Assembly: GCF_014656135.1 (NCBI RefSeq)
Contig: NZ_BNBV01000005.1
Span: forward strand, 62,001-126,000
Source of the DNA: Streptomyces thermodiastaticus
GTDB lineage: Bacteria; Actinomycetota; Actinomycetes; Streptomycetales; Streptomycetaceae
Reading direction: 5' to 3'
Length of the DNA stretch: 64,000 bases
Both the position numbers and the translations under genes were made by a program. The notes below the pieces were generated by a model that saw only the letters and a program-made list of their open reading frames with translations, was not told the DNA's origin and ran no database searches. Shown here one piece after another: positions 1 to 9,985 of the stretch. How positions within the stretch are numbered: the stretch's first letter is position 1; each line of letters begins with the position of its first letter.

Positions 1-655
1 CGTCCTCGTCGGCCCGCCGGGCGCCGGTAAGGGAACGCAGGCCGTGCGGCTCGCCGAGAAGCTGCGTATCCCGCACATCTCCACCGGCGACCTGTTCCGT
101 GCGAACATCAGCCGGCAGACCGAACTGGGCAAGCTGGCGAAGTCCTACATGGACGCCGGAAATCTGGTGCCCGACGAGGTCACTATCGGCATGGCCAAGG
201 ACCGCATGGAGCAGCCGGACGCCGCGAACGGCTTCCTGCTGGACGGCTTCCCGCGCAACGTCGCCCAGGCCGAGGCGCTGGACCGCCTGCTGCAGGAGGA
301 GAACATCCGGCTCGACGCGGTGCTGGACCTGGAGGCACCCGAGGACGAGGTGGTCAAGCGGATCGCCGGCCGGCGCATCTGCCGCAACGACTCCAGCCAC
401 GTCTTCCACGTCACCTACAACGCTTCCCGTGAGGAGGGCGTGTGCGACGTGTGCGGCGGCGAGCTGTACCAGCGGGACGACGACAGCGAGGACACCGTCC
501 GCAAGCGGCTGGAGGTCTACCACTCGCAGACCGAGCCGATCATCGACTACTACAAGGCTCAGGGGCTGGTCGTGACGATCTCCTCGATGGGCCCGGTGGA
601 CGAGGTCACCCAGCGGGCGCTCGGCGCCCTGAAGCGTGAGGACGCCGCCCGGTAG
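1..655 (+). CDS. adk: adenylate kinase (5' end cut by window edge)
   Basis: Adenylate kinase interconverts AMP + ATP and 2 ADP in the cytoplasm. The frame begins at base 2; only about three codons (probably Met-Arg-Ile) lie outside the window. The visible protein of 217 residues opens with the P-loop GPPGAGKGTQA, then shows the AMP-site motif HISTGDLFR, GFPRN, and a lid with cysteines (RIC and later CDVCGG) followed by YQRDDD, as in metal-binding lids. The GTG at 44 is inside the gene, after the P-loop, and is not the start. It is the first gene of a run leading into map and infA, the usual actinobacterial order downstream of secY. Confidence 0.97.
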   Translation, partial: VLVGPPGAGKGTQAVRLAEKLRIPHISTGDLFRANISRQTELGKLAKSYMDAGNLVPDEVTIGMAKDRMEQPDAANGFLLDGFPRNVAQAEALDRLLQEENIRLDAVLDLEAPEDEVVKRIAGRRICRNDSSHVFHVTYNASREEGVCDVCGGELYQRDDDSEDTVRKRLEVYHSQTEPIIDYYKAQGLVVTISSMGPVDEVTQRALGALKREDAAR

Positions 656-669
656 CTTCTTGCGTCGCA

Positions 670-708
670 CGCAGCCGCGGTTCCCCGGCCGAGGGGGCCG
701 CGGCTGCG
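670..708 (+). terminator. hairpin after adk
   Basis: An 11-bp perfect stem (CGCAGCCGCGG at 670-680 with its complement at 698-708) closes a loop that can itself pair CCCC with GGGG. There is no U-tract, as is common for streptomycete terminators, so partial read-through into map is possible. Confidence 0.55.
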
Positions 709-814
709 GCGTGGGGGCGCCGGCCGCCCCCGTATCGTTGAATGAGTCCGCCCGCCCGCGGGGACCCAAGCCCCGTCGGAGCAGTCGCCCCGGTCCAGAA
801 AGGCCGCATTCCCC

Positions 815-1651
815 ATGGTGCAGATCAAGACCCCCGAGCAGATCGCCAAGATGCGTCAGGCGGGGCTGGTCGTCGCCGCCATCCACGCGGCCACCCGGGA
901 GGCGGCCGTGCCCGGGGCGACCACCAAGGACCTGGACGAGGTGGCCCGCAAGGTGCTCGCCGAGCACAACGCCAAGCCGAACTTCCTCGGCTACGGCGGC
1001 TTCCCGGCCACCATCTGCACTTCCGTGAACGACGTCGTCGTCCACGGCATCCCGTCCGATCAGGTCGTCCTCAAGGACGGCGACATCATCTCCATCGACT
1101 GCGGCGCGATCGTCGACGGCTGGCACGGCGACGCCGCCTACACCGCCTTCGTCGGCTCCGGCCACGCCCCGGAGCTGATCGAGCTCTCGCGGGTGACCGA
1201 GGAGTCGATGTGGGCGGGCATCGCGGCGATGAAGCAGGGCAACCGGCTCGTCGACATCTCCAAGGCCATCGAGTCCTACATCCGCCGCCAGCCCAAGCCG
1301 GGCGGCGGCCGCTACGGGATCATCGAGGACTACGGCGGGCACGGCATCGGCACCGAGATGCACATGGACCCGCACCTGCTGAACTACGTCGACCGGCGCC
1401 GCGGCAAGGGCCCCAAGCTGGTCCCCGGCTTCTGCCTGGCCATCGAGCCCATGGTCTCCCTGGGCACGCCGAAGACCCGGGTGCTGCAGGACGAGTGGAC
1501 GGTCGTGACCCTCGACGGCACCTGGTCCGCCCACTGGGAGCACACGGTCGCCCTGACGGAGCAGGGCCCGCTGGTCCTCACCGCCCCGGACGGCGGCAAG
1601 GCCAAGCTCGCCGAGTACGGCATCACGGCCGCGCCCGACCCGCTGGCATAG
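815..1651 (+). CDS. map: type I methionine aminopeptidase
   Basis: Removes the initiator methionine from nascent proteins in the cytoplasm. The 278-residue protein has the pita-bread fold signatures: [13 protein letters not shown] with the first metal-ligand aspartates, [10 protein letters not shown] with a metal-ligand histidine, and EPMVSLG and WEHTVALTE with the glutamate ligands. The start is an ATG preceded by AGAAAGG. It sits between adk and infA as in most actinobacteria. Streptomycetes usually carry more than one methionine aminopeptidase; this is the copy linked to the ribosomal operons. Confidence 0.95.
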   Translation: MVQIKTPEQIAKMRQAGLVVAAIHAATREAAVPGATTKDLDEVARKVLAEHNAKPNFLGYGGFPATICTSVNDVVVHGIPSDQVVLKDGDIISIDCGAIVDGWHGDAAYTAFVGSGHAPELIELSRVTEESMWAGIAAMKQGNRLVDISKAIESYIRRQPKPGGGRYGIIEDYGGHGIGTEMHMDPHLLNYVDRRRGKGPKLVPGFCLAIEPMVSLGTPKTRVLQDEWTVVTLDGTWSAHWEHTVALTEQGPLVLTAPDGGKAKLAEYGITAAPDPLA

Positions 1652-1681
1652 CGCGCCGCCCAACCGGGCAGACTTCCTCGA

Positions 1682-1711
1682 TTCGCCTTTCTCGGTGCTC
1701 CGACGTAGACT
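1682..1711 (+). promoter_or_regulatory. candidate infA promoter
   Basis: A TAGACT hexamer at 1706-1711 lies 18 bases after a weak TTCGCC (1682-1687), about 90 bases before the infA start. This is the best -10-like element in the map-infA gap; the -35 match is poor. Confidence 0.4.
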
Positions 1712-1802
1712 GACGCGTCGGCTCTTGTGCACCCGCATGTCCGCATGCACCCAGGCGCGGTGCAGGGGAGTCGATCAAGGTAGTCGATTCGAAGGGCGAA
1801 GC

Positions 1803-2024
1803 GTGGCCAAGAAGCAAGGTGCCATCGAGATCGAAGGCACTGTCGTCGAGTCTCTGCCGAACGCCATGTTCAAGGTCGAGCTCCAGAACGGCCACCAGGT
1901 CCTGGCACACATCAGCGGCAAGATGCGGATGCACTACATCCGTATCCTCCCTGACGACCGGGTCGTGGTGGAGCTGTCTCCGTACGACCTGACGCGTGGC
2001 CGGATCGTCTACCGGTACAAGTAG
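1803..2024 (+). CDS. infA: translation initiation factor IF-1
   Basis: IF-1 binds the ribosomal A site during initiation. The 73-residue product is a single OB-fold: [12 protein letters not shown] at the start, [21 protein letters not shown] in the middle and [13 protein letters not shown] at the end, full length for the family. The start is the GTG at 1803; an in-frame GTG or ATG further upstream would add residues foreign to IF-1. It precedes rpmJ and rpsM, the usual alpha-operon order. Confidence 0.97.
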   Translation: MAKKQGAIEIEGTVVESLPNAMFKVELQNGHQVLAHISGKMRMHYIRILPDDRVVVELSPYDLTRGRIVYRYK

Positions 2025-2103
2025 ATCTTGCCCACGTCCTGTGTGCGTGCCGTGAGGTGGCGCACGGGGCCGCCGGCAACTGACCCGGAGAACCTCACAT
2101 CCC

Positions 2104-2217
2104 ATGAAGGTCAAGCCGAGCGTCAAGAAGATCTGCGACAAGTGCAGGGTGATCCGCCGCCACGGCCGGGTCATGGTCATCTGCGACAACCCGCGCCACA
2201 AGCAGCGCCAGGGCTGA
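2104..2217 (+). CDS. rpmJ: 50S ribosomal protein L36
   Basis: A 37-residue basic ribosomal protein. The sequence starts [14 protein letters not shown] and has the zinc-ribbon ligands C11, C14, C27 and H32, so it is the zinc-binding form of L36. Streptomycetes usually keep a second, cysteine-free L36 elsewhere that is induced under zinc limitation (family knowledge). It lies 79 bases after infA and 195 bases before rpsM in the same direction, probably in one transcript. Confidence 0.96.
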   Translation: MKVKPSVKKICDKCRVIRRHGRVMVICDNPRHKQRQG

Positions 2218-2412
2218 CGCACGACCGACCGCACCCTCTGCACCGTCTTCGCAGAGATTCGCGCGACGCGAGCTGAATTGTTCATAAGCAGGGCCCTCGC
2301 GAGCGATCGCGAGACACCCCCGGTTCGGAGGCCGGGGACCCAGTTCGTACCTCGTACGGCGGCTGGGATCCGGTCCTGTGGAAGACCTCCGAAGATCACC
2401 AGGAGCCATTGA

Positions 2413-2793
2413 ATGGCACGCGTTTCCGGTGTCGACATCCCGCGCGACAAGCGCGTGGAGGTCGCCCTCACCTACGTGTTCGGCATCGGCCGGACCCTCT
2501 CGAAGCAGACGCTGGCCGCCACCGGCGTCGACCCGAACACCCGCGTCCGCGACCTGACCGAAGAGCAGCTCGTCGCGATCCGCGAGTACGTCGACAACAA
2601 CATCAAGACCGAGGGTGACCTCCGTCGCGAGATCCAGGCCGACATCCGCCGCAAGGTCGAGATCGGCTGCTACCAGGGTCTGCGTCACCGCCGCGGTCTG
2701 CCCGTCCGTGGTCAGCGCACCAGCACGAACGCCCGTACCCGCAAGGGTCCGCGCCGCGCCATCGCCGGCAAGAAGAAGCCGGGCAAGAAGTAG
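2413..2793 (+). CDS. rpsM: 30S ribosomal protein S13
   Basis: S13 sits in the head of the 30S subunit and contacts the 50S subunit and P-site tRNA. The 126-residue protein starts [21 protein letters not shown], has the helix-two-turn-helix region and [15 protein letters not shown], and ends in a basic tail GKKKPGKK. The ATG is preceded by AGGAG (2400-2404). It is followed after 67 bases by rpsK, forming the classical rpsM-rpsK-rpoA-rplQ unit. Confidence 0.98.
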   Translation: MARVSGVDIPRDKRVEVALTYVFGIGRTLSKQTLAATGVDPNTRVRDLTEEQLVAIREYVDNNIKTEGDLRREIQADIRRKVEIGCYQGLRHRRGLPVRGQRTSTNARTRKGPRRAIAGKKKPGKK

Positions 2794-2860
2794 TCCGCAG
2801 CGGACACCGGCCAGCGGTCTTCGCTGTAGGACCGACCACCTCCCACAGGAGTTTGACCAC

Positions 2861-3265
2861 ATGCCCCCCAAGGGACGTCAGGGCGCTGCCAAGAAGGTGC
2901 GCCGCAAGGAAAAGAAGAACGTCGCTCACGGCCACGCTCACATCAAGAGCACGTTCAACAACACCATCGTTTCGATCACCGACCCGAGCGGCAACGTGAT
3001 CTCCTGGGCCTCGGCCGGCCACGTCGGCTTCAAGGGCTCCCGGAAGTCCACGCCGTTCGCCGCGCAGATGGCCGCGGAGTCCGCCGCCCGCCGCGCCCAG
3101 GAGCACGGCATGCGCAAGGTCGACGTCTTCGTCAAGGGCCCGGGCTCCGGTCGTGAGACCGCGATCCGCTCCCTGCAGGCCACGGGTCTCGAGGTCGGCT
3201 CCATCCAGGACGTCACCCCGACCCCGCACAACGGCTGCCGTCCGCCGAAGCGCCGCCGCGTCTGA
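2861..3265 (+). CDS. rpsK: 30S ribosomal protein S11
   Basis: S11 forms part of the 30S platform near the mRNA exit. The product has 134 residues: a basic N-terminus ([10 protein letters not shown]), the core [35 protein letters not shown], and a C-terminus [17 protein letters not shown]. The ATG at 2861 follows CACAGGAG. An in-frame ATG at 2615 would overlap rpsM and is not supported. Confidence 0.98.
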   Translation: MPPKGRQGAAKKVRRKEKKNVAHGHAHIKSTFNNTIVSITDPSGNVISWASAGHVGFKGSRKSTPFAAQMAAESAARRAQEHGMRKVDVFVKGPGSGRETAIRSLQATGLEVGSIQDVTPTPHNGCRPPKRRRV

Positions 3266-3425
3266 ACCGCGGCCGCGAGGCACAGCTCTCGACAAGGATC
3301 CGGGCGGTACGGCCGCTGTGGCCGTATCGCCCGTACCCTTGCAGTACCCGCACCTTTTGTCCGCGGTGCGGCTTGAGTCGGGCGTCATATAGCGGGCGCC
3401 CCCGACTGAAGGATCTGATCCACTC

Positions 3426-4448
3426 ATGCTGATCGCTCAGCGTCCCTCGTTGACCGAAGAGGTCGTCGACGAGTTCCGCTCCCGGTTCGTGATCGAGCCG
3501 CTGGAGCCGGGCTTCGGCTACACCCTCGGCAACTCTCTGCGCCGTACCCTGCTGTCGTCGATCCCGGGTGCCGCCGTCACCTCCATCCGGATCGACGGCG
3601 TCCTGCACGAGTTCACCACCGTGCCGGGCGTCAAGGAGGACGTCACCGACCTCATCCTCAACATCAAGCAGCTGGTCGTCTCCTCGGAGCACGACGAGCC
3701 GGTCGTGATGTACCTGCGCAAGCAGGGCCCGGGTGTGGTCACCGCCGCCGACATCGCCCCGCCGGCCGGTGTCGAGGTGCACAACCCCGACCTGGTCCTC
3801 GCCACGCTGAACAGCAAGGGCAAGCTGGAGATGGAGCTGACCGTCGAGCGCGGTCGCGGCTACGTCTCCGCCATGCAGAACAAGCAGGTGGGCCAGGAGA
3901 TCGGCCGCATCCCGGTCGACTCCATCTACTCGCCGGTGCTCAAGGTCACCTACAAGGTCGAGGCCACGCGTGTCGAGCAGCGCACCGACTTCGACAAGCT
4001 GATCGTCGACGTCGAGACCAAGCCGGCCATGCGGCCGCGCGACGCCATGGCGTCGGCCGGCAAGACCCTGGTGGAGCTGTTCGGTCTCGCCCGCGAGCTG
4101 AACGTCGACGCCGAGGGCATCGACATGGGCCCGTCCCCGACGGACGCCGCCCTGGCCGCCGACCTGGCCCTGCCGATCGAGGAGCTGGAGCTGACCGTCC
4201 GCTCCTACAACTGCCTCAAGCGTGAGGGCATCCACTCCGTCGGTGAGCTGGTCGCCCGCTCCGAGGCGGACCTGCTGGACATCCGCAACTTCGGTGCGAA
4301 GTCCATCGACGAGGTCAAGGCGAAGCTGGCCGGCATGGGCCTGGCCCTGAAGGACAGCCCGCCCGGATTCGACCCGACCGCCGCCGCCGACGCCTTCGGC
4401 ACGGACGACGACGCGGACTCGGGTTTCGTGGAGACCGAGCAGTACTGA
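3426..4448 (+). CDS. rpoA: RNA polymerase alpha subunit
   Basis: The alpha subunit nucleates RNA polymerase assembly through its N-terminal domain and touches UP elements and activators through its C-terminal domain. The 340-residue protein begins [12 protein letters not shown], contains the dimerisation segment [19 protein letters not shown], and ends with the C-terminal domain ([21 protein letters not shown], then [11 protein letters not shown]) and an acidic tail. A 160-base gap from rpsK may hold its own promoter, though I could not identify one with confidence. Confidence 0.98.
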   Translation: MLIAQRPSLTEEVVDEFRSRFVIEPLEPGFGYTLGNSLRRTLLSSIPGAAVTSIRIDGVLHEFTTVPGVKEDVTDLILNIKQLVVSSEHDEPVVMYLRKQGPGVVTAADIAPPAGVEVHNPDLVLATLNSKGKLEMELTVERGRGYVSAMQNKQVGQEIGRIPVDSIYSPVLKVTYKVEATRVEQRTDFDKLIVDVETKPAMRPRDAMASAGKTLVELFGLARELNVDAEGIDMGPSPTDAALAADLALPIEELELTVRSYNCLKREGIHSVGELVARSEADLLDIRNFGAKSIDEVKAKLAGMGLALKDSPPGFDPTAAADAFGTDDDADSGFVETEQY

Positions 4449-4474
4449 CCGAGCAGTACGAGGTCTCCGTACCT

Positions 4475-4499
4475 CCGGGGCCCGCACCGCGGGCCCCGG
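4475..4499 (+). terminator. strong hairpin between rpoA and rplQ
   Basis: A perfect 11-bp stem (CCGGGGCCCGC at 4475-4485 with its complement at 4489-4499) closes a 3-base loop and is followed by ATCTCT. It could end part of the rpoA transcript or set a processing point before rplQ. Confidence 0.55.
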
Positions 4500-4578
4500 A
4501 TCTCTGACAGACAACCGTCTGCTCAGATACTGACCCCGGTACCTGATACGGCCGGGGCAGACACACAGGAGAAGAACC

Positions 4579-5085
4579 ATGCCGAAGCCCACCAAGGGTG
4601 CCCGTCTGGGCGGCAGCGCCGCGCACGAGAAGCTGATCCTCGCGAACCTCGCGAAGTCGCTGTTCGAGCACGGCCGCATCACCACCACCGAGGCGAAGGC
4701 CCGCCGCCTGCGCCCGTACGCCGAGCGCCTGATCACCAAGGCGAAGAAGGGCGACCTTCACAACCGCCGCCAGGTGCTCCAGGTCATCACGGACAAGAGC
4801 GTCGTGCACACGCTCTTCACCGAGATCGGCCCGCGCTACGAGAACCGTCCGGGTGGCTACACCCGCATCACCAAGATCGGCAACCGTCGTGGCGACAACG
4901 CGCCCATGGCGGTCATCGAGCTGGTCGAGGCGCTGACGGTGCAGCAGAAGGCCGTGGGCGAGGCCGAGGCCGCCACCAAGCGTGCGGCCAAGGAGGCCGA
5001 GGAGGCCAAGGCCACCGAGGCGAAGGCCGAGGAGTCCGCCGAGGCCAAGGCCGAGGAGTCCGCCGAGGAGTCCAAGGACGCCTGA
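4579..5085 (+). CDS. rplQ: 50S ribosomal protein L17
   Basis: L17 lies near the exit tunnel of the 50S subunit. The conserved core occupies about residues 1-115 ([52 protein letters not shown]). Residues from about 120 to 168 form an Ala/Glu/Lys-rich low-complexity tail with repeated AKAEES units, longer than the roughly 120-130 residues usual outside actinobacteria. The ATG follows ACAGGAG. A strong terminator closes the operon 17 bases after the stop. Confidence 0.97.
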   Translation: MPKPTKGARLGGSAAHEKLILANLAKSLFEHGRITTTEAKARRLRPYAERLITKAKKGDLHNRRQVLQVITDKSVVHTLFTEIGPRYENRPGGYTRITKIGNRRGDNAPMAVIELVEALTVQQKAVGEAEAATKRAAKEAEEAKATEAKAEESAEAKAEESAEESKDA

Positions 5086-5102
5086 GGCACCCCCTCGCGC
5101 TG

Positions 5103-5138
5103 AGCGGGTCCGCCCCCTCGGGGGCGGACCCGCTTTCG
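5103..5138 (+). terminator. rho-independent terminator after rplQ
   Basis: A perfect stem of about 15 bp (AGCGGGTCCGCCCCC at 5103-5117 and its complement at 5120-5134, in practice a CTCG tetraloop) is followed by TTTCG. It marks the end of the rpoA-rplQ operon. Confidence 0.85.
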
Positions 5139-5160
5139 CGTCTGCTGAGAGGATTTCCCC

Positions 5161-6015
5161 GTGAGTGACGAAGTACAGCCCGGGTACGTCCGCATCCGCC
5201 TCGACCTGTCCTACGACGGCACGGACTTCCACGGCTGGGCCAAGCAGCCCGGCGGCCGGCGAACCGTGCAGCAGGAGATCGAGGACGCGCTGCGGACGGT
5301 CACGCGGTCCCGGCAGACCTTCGAGCTGACCGTGGCCGGGCGTACCGACGCCGGCGTGCACGCGCGCGGCCAGGTGGCGCACGTGGACCTGCCGGAGGAG
5401 GTGTGGCGCGAACACCACGAGAAGCTGCTCAAGCGGCTCGCCGGGCGGCTGCCGAAGGACGTGCGGGTGTGGGCGCTGCGCCCGGCCCCGAGCGGCTTCG
5501 ACGCCCGTTTCTCGGCGATCTGGCGCCGGTACGCGTACCGGGTGACCGACAACCCCGGCGGTGTCGACCCGCTGCTGCGCGGCCATGTGCTGTGGCACGA
5601 CCGGCCGCTGGACGTGGACGCCATGAACGAGGCCGCCCGGCATCTGCTCGGCGAGCACGACTTCGCCGCCTACTGCAAGAAGCGCGAGGGCGCGACCACC
5701 ATCCGCACCCTGCGGGAGCTGAGCCTGGTCCGGGGCGAGGACGGGATCATCACCGCCACGGTCCGCGCCGACGCCTTCTGCCACAACATGGTGCGCTCGC
5801 TCATCGGTGCGCTGCTGTTCGTCGGCGACGGCCACCGCCCGCCCGAGTGGCCCGGCCAGGTGCTGGCCGCGCGGGTGCGGGACTCCGCCGTGCACGTCGT
5901 CCGGCCGCACGGGCTGACCCTGGAGGAGGTCGGCTATCCGGCCGACGAGCTGCTGGCCGAGCGCAGCCGGCAGGCCCGCAACAAGCGCTCGCTGCCGTCG
6001 GCGGGCTGCTGCTGA
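5161..6015 (+). CDS. truA: tRNA pseudouridine(38-40) synthase
   Basis: TruA converts uridines 38-40 of the tRNA anticodon stem to pseudouridine. The 284-residue protein opens [20 protein letters not shown], carries the catalytic aspartate (D63) in GRTDAGVHA, and has FHARFS-like and RPPEWP segments late in the chain. The GTG start at 5161 follows GAGAGGATTT. It lies directly after the rplQ terminator, the usual actinobacterial position. Confidence 0.95.
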   Translation: MSDEVQPGYVRIRLDLSYDGTDFHGWAKQPGGRRTVQQEIEDALRTVTRSRQTFELTVAGRTDAGVHARGQVAHVDLPEEVWREHHEKLLKRLAGRLPKDVRVWALRPAPSGFDARFSAIWRRYAYRVTDNPGGVDPLLRGHVLWHDRPLDVDAMNEAARHLLGEHDFAAYCKKREGATTIRTLRELSLVRGEDGIITATVRADAFCHNMVRSLIGALLFVGDGHRPPEWPGQVLAARVRDSAVHVVRPHGLTLEEVGYPADELLAERSRQARNKRSLPSAGCC

Positions 6016-6036
6016 GCCCACCCCGGGGTCGGGGGC

Positions 6037-6065
6037 GGACCGGCGGTCTTCGCGGCCGCCGGTCC
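6037..6065. terminator. hairpin between convergent truA and membrane-protein gene
   Basis: A 10-bp perfect stem (GGACCGGCGG at 6037-6046, complement at 6056-6065) lies between two genes whose 3' ends face each other, so it may serve both strands. Confidence 0.55.
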
Positions 6066-6067
6066 GG

Positions 6068-6943
6068 CTACTGGTTCGCCGCGGCCGACGCCTGGGCCTC
6101 GCCGCGCCGGCGGATCTGCTGGAAGGTGAACGCGGCCAGGTCGTCGCCGGTGCGGAAGGCCGCGGTGTCCTTGGTGGTCACGTCCTTGCCGGAGGTGAAG
6201 CCGGTGAGGGTGAAGTAGGCGTAGCGGCCGTAGGCGTTGGTGGTGGAGCGGCACACCGCGCCGGTGCAGAAGGCGGGCACGCCGCTGCCGGTGAGCGGTT
6301 TGACGATGCTCTTCTTGTCGGCCTGGCCCTTGGCCTTGGTGGCCTGGGCCTCGCTGTCGAAGACGGCGACGCCGACGGTGACCGCGATGCCGTCCCTGGT
6401 GTAGGTAGCGCGGATCACGCGGGTGCAGCCGTTGGCGGTGAGCACCTTGCCGAGGGTGCCCTGCGCGGCAGAGGCGCAGTCGGTGGTGTCGGCCGTGGGG
6501 CCCTTGGCGTACTGCGCGGAGCCCATGGTCAGCCGGGTGCCCGGGTAGAGCGTGTCCGGGCCGAGCGGGGCGGTGTCCTTCTTGGCGCTGGATATGAAGT
6601 CCTTCGGGTCCAGCGGCGGCGGGGCGCTGGTGGGGGCGAAGGACGGGGTGGCCGAGCCGCTGGGCAGGGCGGCGGTGGCGGGCAGGTCGGAGGGCGGCCC
6701 GTCGGGGGTGCCGCCCCCGCCCGCGTTCATCACGGCCACCGCGACGGCCGCACCGACGGCGACGGTGGCCAGCGCGCCCCCGCCGACGAAGAGCAGCCGG
6801 CGGCGCTTGGCGCGCGCCTCGGAGGCCTCGGCGAGTGCCGCCCAGTCCGGGGTCTGGCTTGTGCCCTCGCCGGTCCACGCCTGCTGGGACTGCGGTTTCC
6901 ACGGATCCCACTGGGACTGCGAGCCCCCCTGCCCATGACTCAT
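6068..6943 (-). CDS. membrane-anchored protein of unknown function
   Basis: I do not recognise the function. From the ATG at 6943 the protein has 291 residues: a Gln/Ser/Trp-rich cytoplasmic head (MSHGQGGSQSQWDPWKPQ), a short basic patch (AKRRRLLF), one transmembrane helix at about residues 52-70, a Pro/Ser/Gly-rich linker, and an extracellular domain with four cysteines (DCAS, NGCTRV, FCTGAVC) that may pair as disulfides. The topology (N-in, C-out) resembles the ectodomains of other streptomycete surface proteins. An upstream in-frame ATG (6952) would add three residues; the longer 323-residue reading adds Arg/Pro-rich sequence typical of non-coding GC-rich DNA. Confidence 0.8.
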   Translation of the reverse strand: MSHGQGGSQSQWDPWKPQSQQAWTGEGTSQTPDWAALAEASEARAKRRRLLFVGGGALATVAVGAAVAVAVMNAGGGGTPDGPPSDLPATAALPSGSATPSFAPTSAPPPLDPKDFISSAKKDTAPLGPDTLYPGTRLTMGSAQYAKGPTADTTDCASAAQGTLGKVLTANGCTRVIRATYTRDGIAVTVGVAVFDSEAQATKAKGQADKKSIVKPLTGSGVPAFCTGAVCRSTTNAYGRYAYFTLTGFTSGKDVTTKDTAAFRTGDDLAAFTFQQIRRRGEAQASAAANQ

Positions 6944-7081
6944 GCCGCGCATCTTAACGGTGGCCGGTCTCACACCCGCCGGGCGTGCGGGCCGCGGCCC
7001 CCGGGGCCGTGCCTGCCGCGGCACCGCGCGGCCGTACACTGGGACGCGGAACAGGCATGAAACAGCGCCGCCGCCCCCGTT

Positions 7082-7110
7082 TTGCCTGGGGTGGGCGCCG
7101 TGGGTATCCT
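7082..7110 (+). promoter_or_regulatory. candidate rplM promoter
   Basis: TTGCCT (7082-7087), a 17-base spacer and TATCCT (7105-7110) make a good vegetative promoter about 180 bases before rplM. The 348-base gap 6944-7291 holds this and otherwise nothing I can assign; the long 5' leader leaves room for control by a ribosomal protein. Confidence 0.6.
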
Positions 7111-7291
7111 GCTTGTTCGTTGTGTATTGGCTTGCTCATTCTCACGGGACGGGCCCTTACACCGGTCCACCGGGCCGATGACCAGCGACCCCACGTACGC
7201 GGCTTGCGTCACCGCCGTGGGTCAAGGCTGTCGTGATCGTCTTCGGTGACCTTGTCAGGACCATTCACTGAAGAAGCGAAGGCTACGAACC

Positions 7292-7735
7292 GTGCGTACG
7301 TACAGCCCCAAGCCCGGCGACATCACGCGCCAGTGGCACGTCATCGATGCCCAGGACGTCGTCCTGGGCCGTCTGGCGTCCACCGCCGCCTCCCTTCTGC
7401 GGGGCAAGCACAAGCCGATCTACGCGCCGCATGTCGACACCGGTGACTTCGTCATCATCATCAACGCCGACAAGGTGCACCTCTCCGGCAACAAGCGGAC
7501 CCAGAAGATGGCCTACCGGCACTCCGGCTACCCGGGCGGTCTGCGCTCCGTCCGTTACGACGAGCTGCTCGACAAGAACCCGGAGAAGGCCATCGAGAAG
7601 GCCGTCAAGGGCATGCTCCCCAAGAACTCGCTGGGCCGTCAGATGCTCTCGAAGCTGAAGGTCTACAAGGGTGACCAGCACCCGCACGCGGCTCAGCAGC
7701 CGGTGCCGTTCGAGATCACCCAGGTCGCGCAGTAA
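7292..7735 (+). CDS. rplM: 50S ribosomal protein L13
   Basis: L13 is an early-assembly protein of the 50S subunit. The 147-residue product starts [20 protein letters not shown], with VLGRLAS and the conserved YRHSGYPGG, and ends [11 protein letters not shown]; this is full length. The GTG at 7292 is preceded by AAGCGAAGG. It pairs with rpsI 42 bases downstream, the near-universal rplM-rpsI operon. Confidence 0.98.
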   Translation: MRTYSPKPGDITRQWHVIDAQDVVLGRLASTAASLLRGKHKPIYAPHVDTGDFVIIINADKVHLSGNKRTQKMAYRHSGYPGGLRSVRYDELLDKNPEKAIEKAVKGMLPKNSLGRQMLSKLKVYKGDQHPHAAQQPVPFEITQVAQ

Positions 7736-7777
7736 GTCCGGCCACCCCCTAAGACTGAGAAGAAGCTGAGGAGAATC

Positions 7778-8290
7778 GTGGCCGAGACCACTGCCGAGCA
7801 GCCGCTCGAAGAGCTTGACATCGACAGCTACACCACCGAGTCCGAGGTTCCCGTCGAGGGCGAGTACACCTCGGAGTCCCTGGCCTCCCGCTTCGGCGAG
7901 CCGCAGCCGGCCGCCGGCCTGGGCCGCCGCAAGAACGCCATCGCCCGCGTCCGGATCGTCCCGGGCACCGGCCGGTGGAAGATCAACGGCCGCACCCTCG
8001 AGGACTACTTCCCGAACAAGGTGCACCAGCAGGAGGTCAACGAGCCCTTCAAGGTGCTGGAGCTGGAAGGCCGTTACGACGTCATCGCCCGTATCTCCGG
8101 CGGTGGTGTCTCCGGTCAGGCCGGCGCCCTGCGCCTGGGTGTCGCTCGTGCTCTGAACGAGGCCGACGTCGACAACAACCGCGGCCCGCTGAAGAAGGCC
8201 GGCTTCCTGCGTCGTGACGACCGTGCCGTCGAGCGCAAGAAGGCCGGTCTGAAGAAGGCCCGCAAGGCTCCGCAGTACAGCAAGCGCTGA
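7778..8290 (+). CDS. rpsI: 30S ribosomal protein S9
   Basis: S9 reaches the P-site tRNA with its C-terminal tail. The 170-residue product has an acidic extension of about 40 residues ([19 protein letters not shown]), then [35 protein letters not shown] and the ending [10 protein letters not shown]-terminal extensions of this kind are seen in actinobacterial S9. The GTG at 7778 follows GAGGAGAATC. Confidence 0.97.
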   Translation: MAETTAEQPLEELDIDSYTTESEVPVEGEYTSESLASRFGEPQPAAGLGRRKNAIARVRIVPGTGRWKINGRTLEDYFPNKVHQQEVNEPFKVLELEGRYDVIARISGGGVSGQAGALRLGVARALNEADVDNNRGPLKKAGFLRRDDRAVERKKAGLKKARKAPQYSKR

Positions 8291-8320
8291 CGCGCAGCTG
8301 CCTGCGGGCAGGCTCCCTCG

Positions 8321-8358
8321 AACGCCCCGGCGGCACGCCCGTGTGCCGTCGGGGCGTT
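8321..8358 (+). terminator. terminator after rpsI
   Basis: A 16-bp stem with one G-U pair (arms 8321-8336 and 8343-8358) around a 6-base loop ends the rplM-rpsI operon 31 bases after the stop. Confidence 0.8.
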
Positions 8359-8563
8359 CGTGTATCACAGGAGCCTGGCGTATAACGGCACGAAGTGACG
8401 GACGGCTGATCCGATCGGATGCCAGGTTCGACCGCCCCTGCCCGGTCCCTCACACCGCAGGCGCGCCGAGGACATCCAACCCAGCGAACAAGCGAACAGT
8501 GGACGGGCCCGGCCGGCGCCGGCACATGCGCGTCCACGCACCGACGCTCTCTCAGGAGGACAA

Positions 8564-9922
8564 GTGGGACGACTGTTCGGCACGGACGGCGTGCGCGGCG
8601 TCGCCAACGCGGACCTGACCGCCGAGATGGCCCTCGGCCTGTCCGTGGCCGCGGCACACGTACTGGCCGAGGCGGGCACCTTCGCCGGCCACAAGCCCAA
8701 GGCGGTGGTCGGCCGGGACCCGCGGGCGTCGGGGGAGTTCCTGGAGGCCGCGGTGGTCGCGGGCCTGGCGAGCGCGGGCGTGGACGTGCTGCGCGTGGGC
8801 GTGCTGCCGACGCCCGCCGTGGCGTACCTGACCGGCGCGCTCGGCGCCGACCTCGGTGTGATGCTCTCGGCCAGCCACAACGCCATGCCGGACAACGGCA
8901 TCAAGTTCTTCGCGCGTGGCGGGCACAAGCTCGCCGACGAGCTGGAGGACCGGATCGAGGCGGTCTACGCCGAGCACCGCACCGGTGCCCCCTGGGACCG
9001 TCCGACCGGTGCGGGCGTGGGCCGGGTGCACGACTACGCCGAGGGCTTCGACCAGTACATCGCCCACCTCGTCGGAGTGCTGCCCAACCGGCTCGACGGA
9101 CTGAGGATCGTGCTGGACGAGGCGCACGGCGCGGCCTCCCGGGTGTCGCCGGAGGCCTTCGCCCGGGCCGGCGCCGAGGTGATCACCATCGGTGCGGAGC
9201 CCGACGGCCTCAACATCAACGACGGCTACGGCTCCACCCACCTGGACAAGCTCAAGGCCGCCGTGGTCGAGCACGGCGCCGACCTCGGCATCGCCCACGA
9301 CGGCGATGCCGACCGCTGCCTGGCCGTGGACCACACCGGCGAGGAGGTCGACGGCGACCAGATCCTGTCCGTGCTCGCGCTGGCGATGCGGGAGCGTTCC
9401 GCACTGCGGTCCGACACCGTCGTCGCGACCGTGATGTCCAACCTGGGCTTCAAGCTGGCCATGGAGCGCGAGGGCATCCAGGTGGTGCAGACCGCCGTCG
9501 GCGACCGGTACGTGCTGGAGGAGATGAAGGCCCACGGCTACGCCCTGGGCGGCGAGCAGTCCGGCCACGTCATCGTCCTCGACCACGCCACCACCGGCGA
9601 CGGCACGCTCACCGGCCTGCTGCTGGCCGCCCGGGTCGCCGGGACCGGGCGCTCGCTCAGGGAGCTGGCCGGGGTGATGGAGCGGCTGCCGCAGGTCCTG
9701 ATCAACGTGCCCGACGTGGACAAGTCCCGGGTGCACGACTCCGCGGACGTGACCGCCGCGGTCGCCGAGGCCGAGCGCGAACTGGGCACCACCGGCCGGG
9801 TGCTGCTGCGTCCCTCGGGCACCGAGCCGCTGGTGCGGGTCATGGTCGAGGCCGCGGACCTGGAGCAGGCGCAGTCGGTGGCCGGCCGGCTGGCCGACGT
9901 GGTGAAGTCGGCGCTGGGCTGA
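8564..9922 (+). CDS. glmM: phosphoglucosamine mutase
   Basis: GlmM isomerises glucosamine-6-phosphate to glucosamine-1-phosphate on the way to UDP-GlcNAc for peptidoglycan. The 452-residue protein begins [15 protein letters not shown], has the phosphoserine loop MLSASHN with catalytic Ser104, the metal loop DGDADRC, the sugar loop GGEQSGH and the phosphate loop [14 protein letters not shown]. The GTG start follows CAGGAGGACAA. GlmS, the preceding enzyme of the pathway, lies 1.2 kb downstream with coaA between them. Confidence 0.97.
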   Translation: MGRLFGTDGVRGVANADLTAEMALGLSVAAAHVLAEAGTFAGHKPKAVVGRDPRASGEFLEAAVVAGLASAGVDVLRVGVLPTPAVAYLTGALGADLGVMLSASHNAMPDNGIKFFARGGHKLADELEDRIEAVYAEHRTGAPWDRPTGAGVGRVHDYAEGFDQYIAHLVGVLPNRLDGLRIVLDEAHGAASRVSPEAFARAGAEVITIGAEPDGLNINDGYGSTHLDKLKAAVVEHGADLGIAHDGDADRCLAVDHTGEEVDGDQILSVLALAMRERSALRSDTVVATVMSNLGFKLAMEREGIQVVQTAVGDRYVLEEMKAHGYALGGEQSGHVIVLDHATTGDGTLTGLLLAARVAGTGRSLRELAGVMERLPQVLINVPDVDKSRVHDSADVTAAVAEAERELGTTGRVLLRPSGTEPLVRVMVEAADLEQAQSVAGRLADVVKSALG

Positions 9923-9939
9923 GCGGCCCGTGTGCGGGG

Positions 9940-9960
9940 GCGGGCCCGGTGCGGGCCCGC
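9940..9960. terminator. bidirectional hairpin between glmM and coaA
   Basis: An 8-bp stem GCGGGCCC / GGGCCCGC with a 5-base loop lies between the converging 3' ends of glmM and coaA. Confidence 0.55.
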
Positions 9961-9985
9961 CTCGCGCCCGTCTCGGCGGCGGGTG

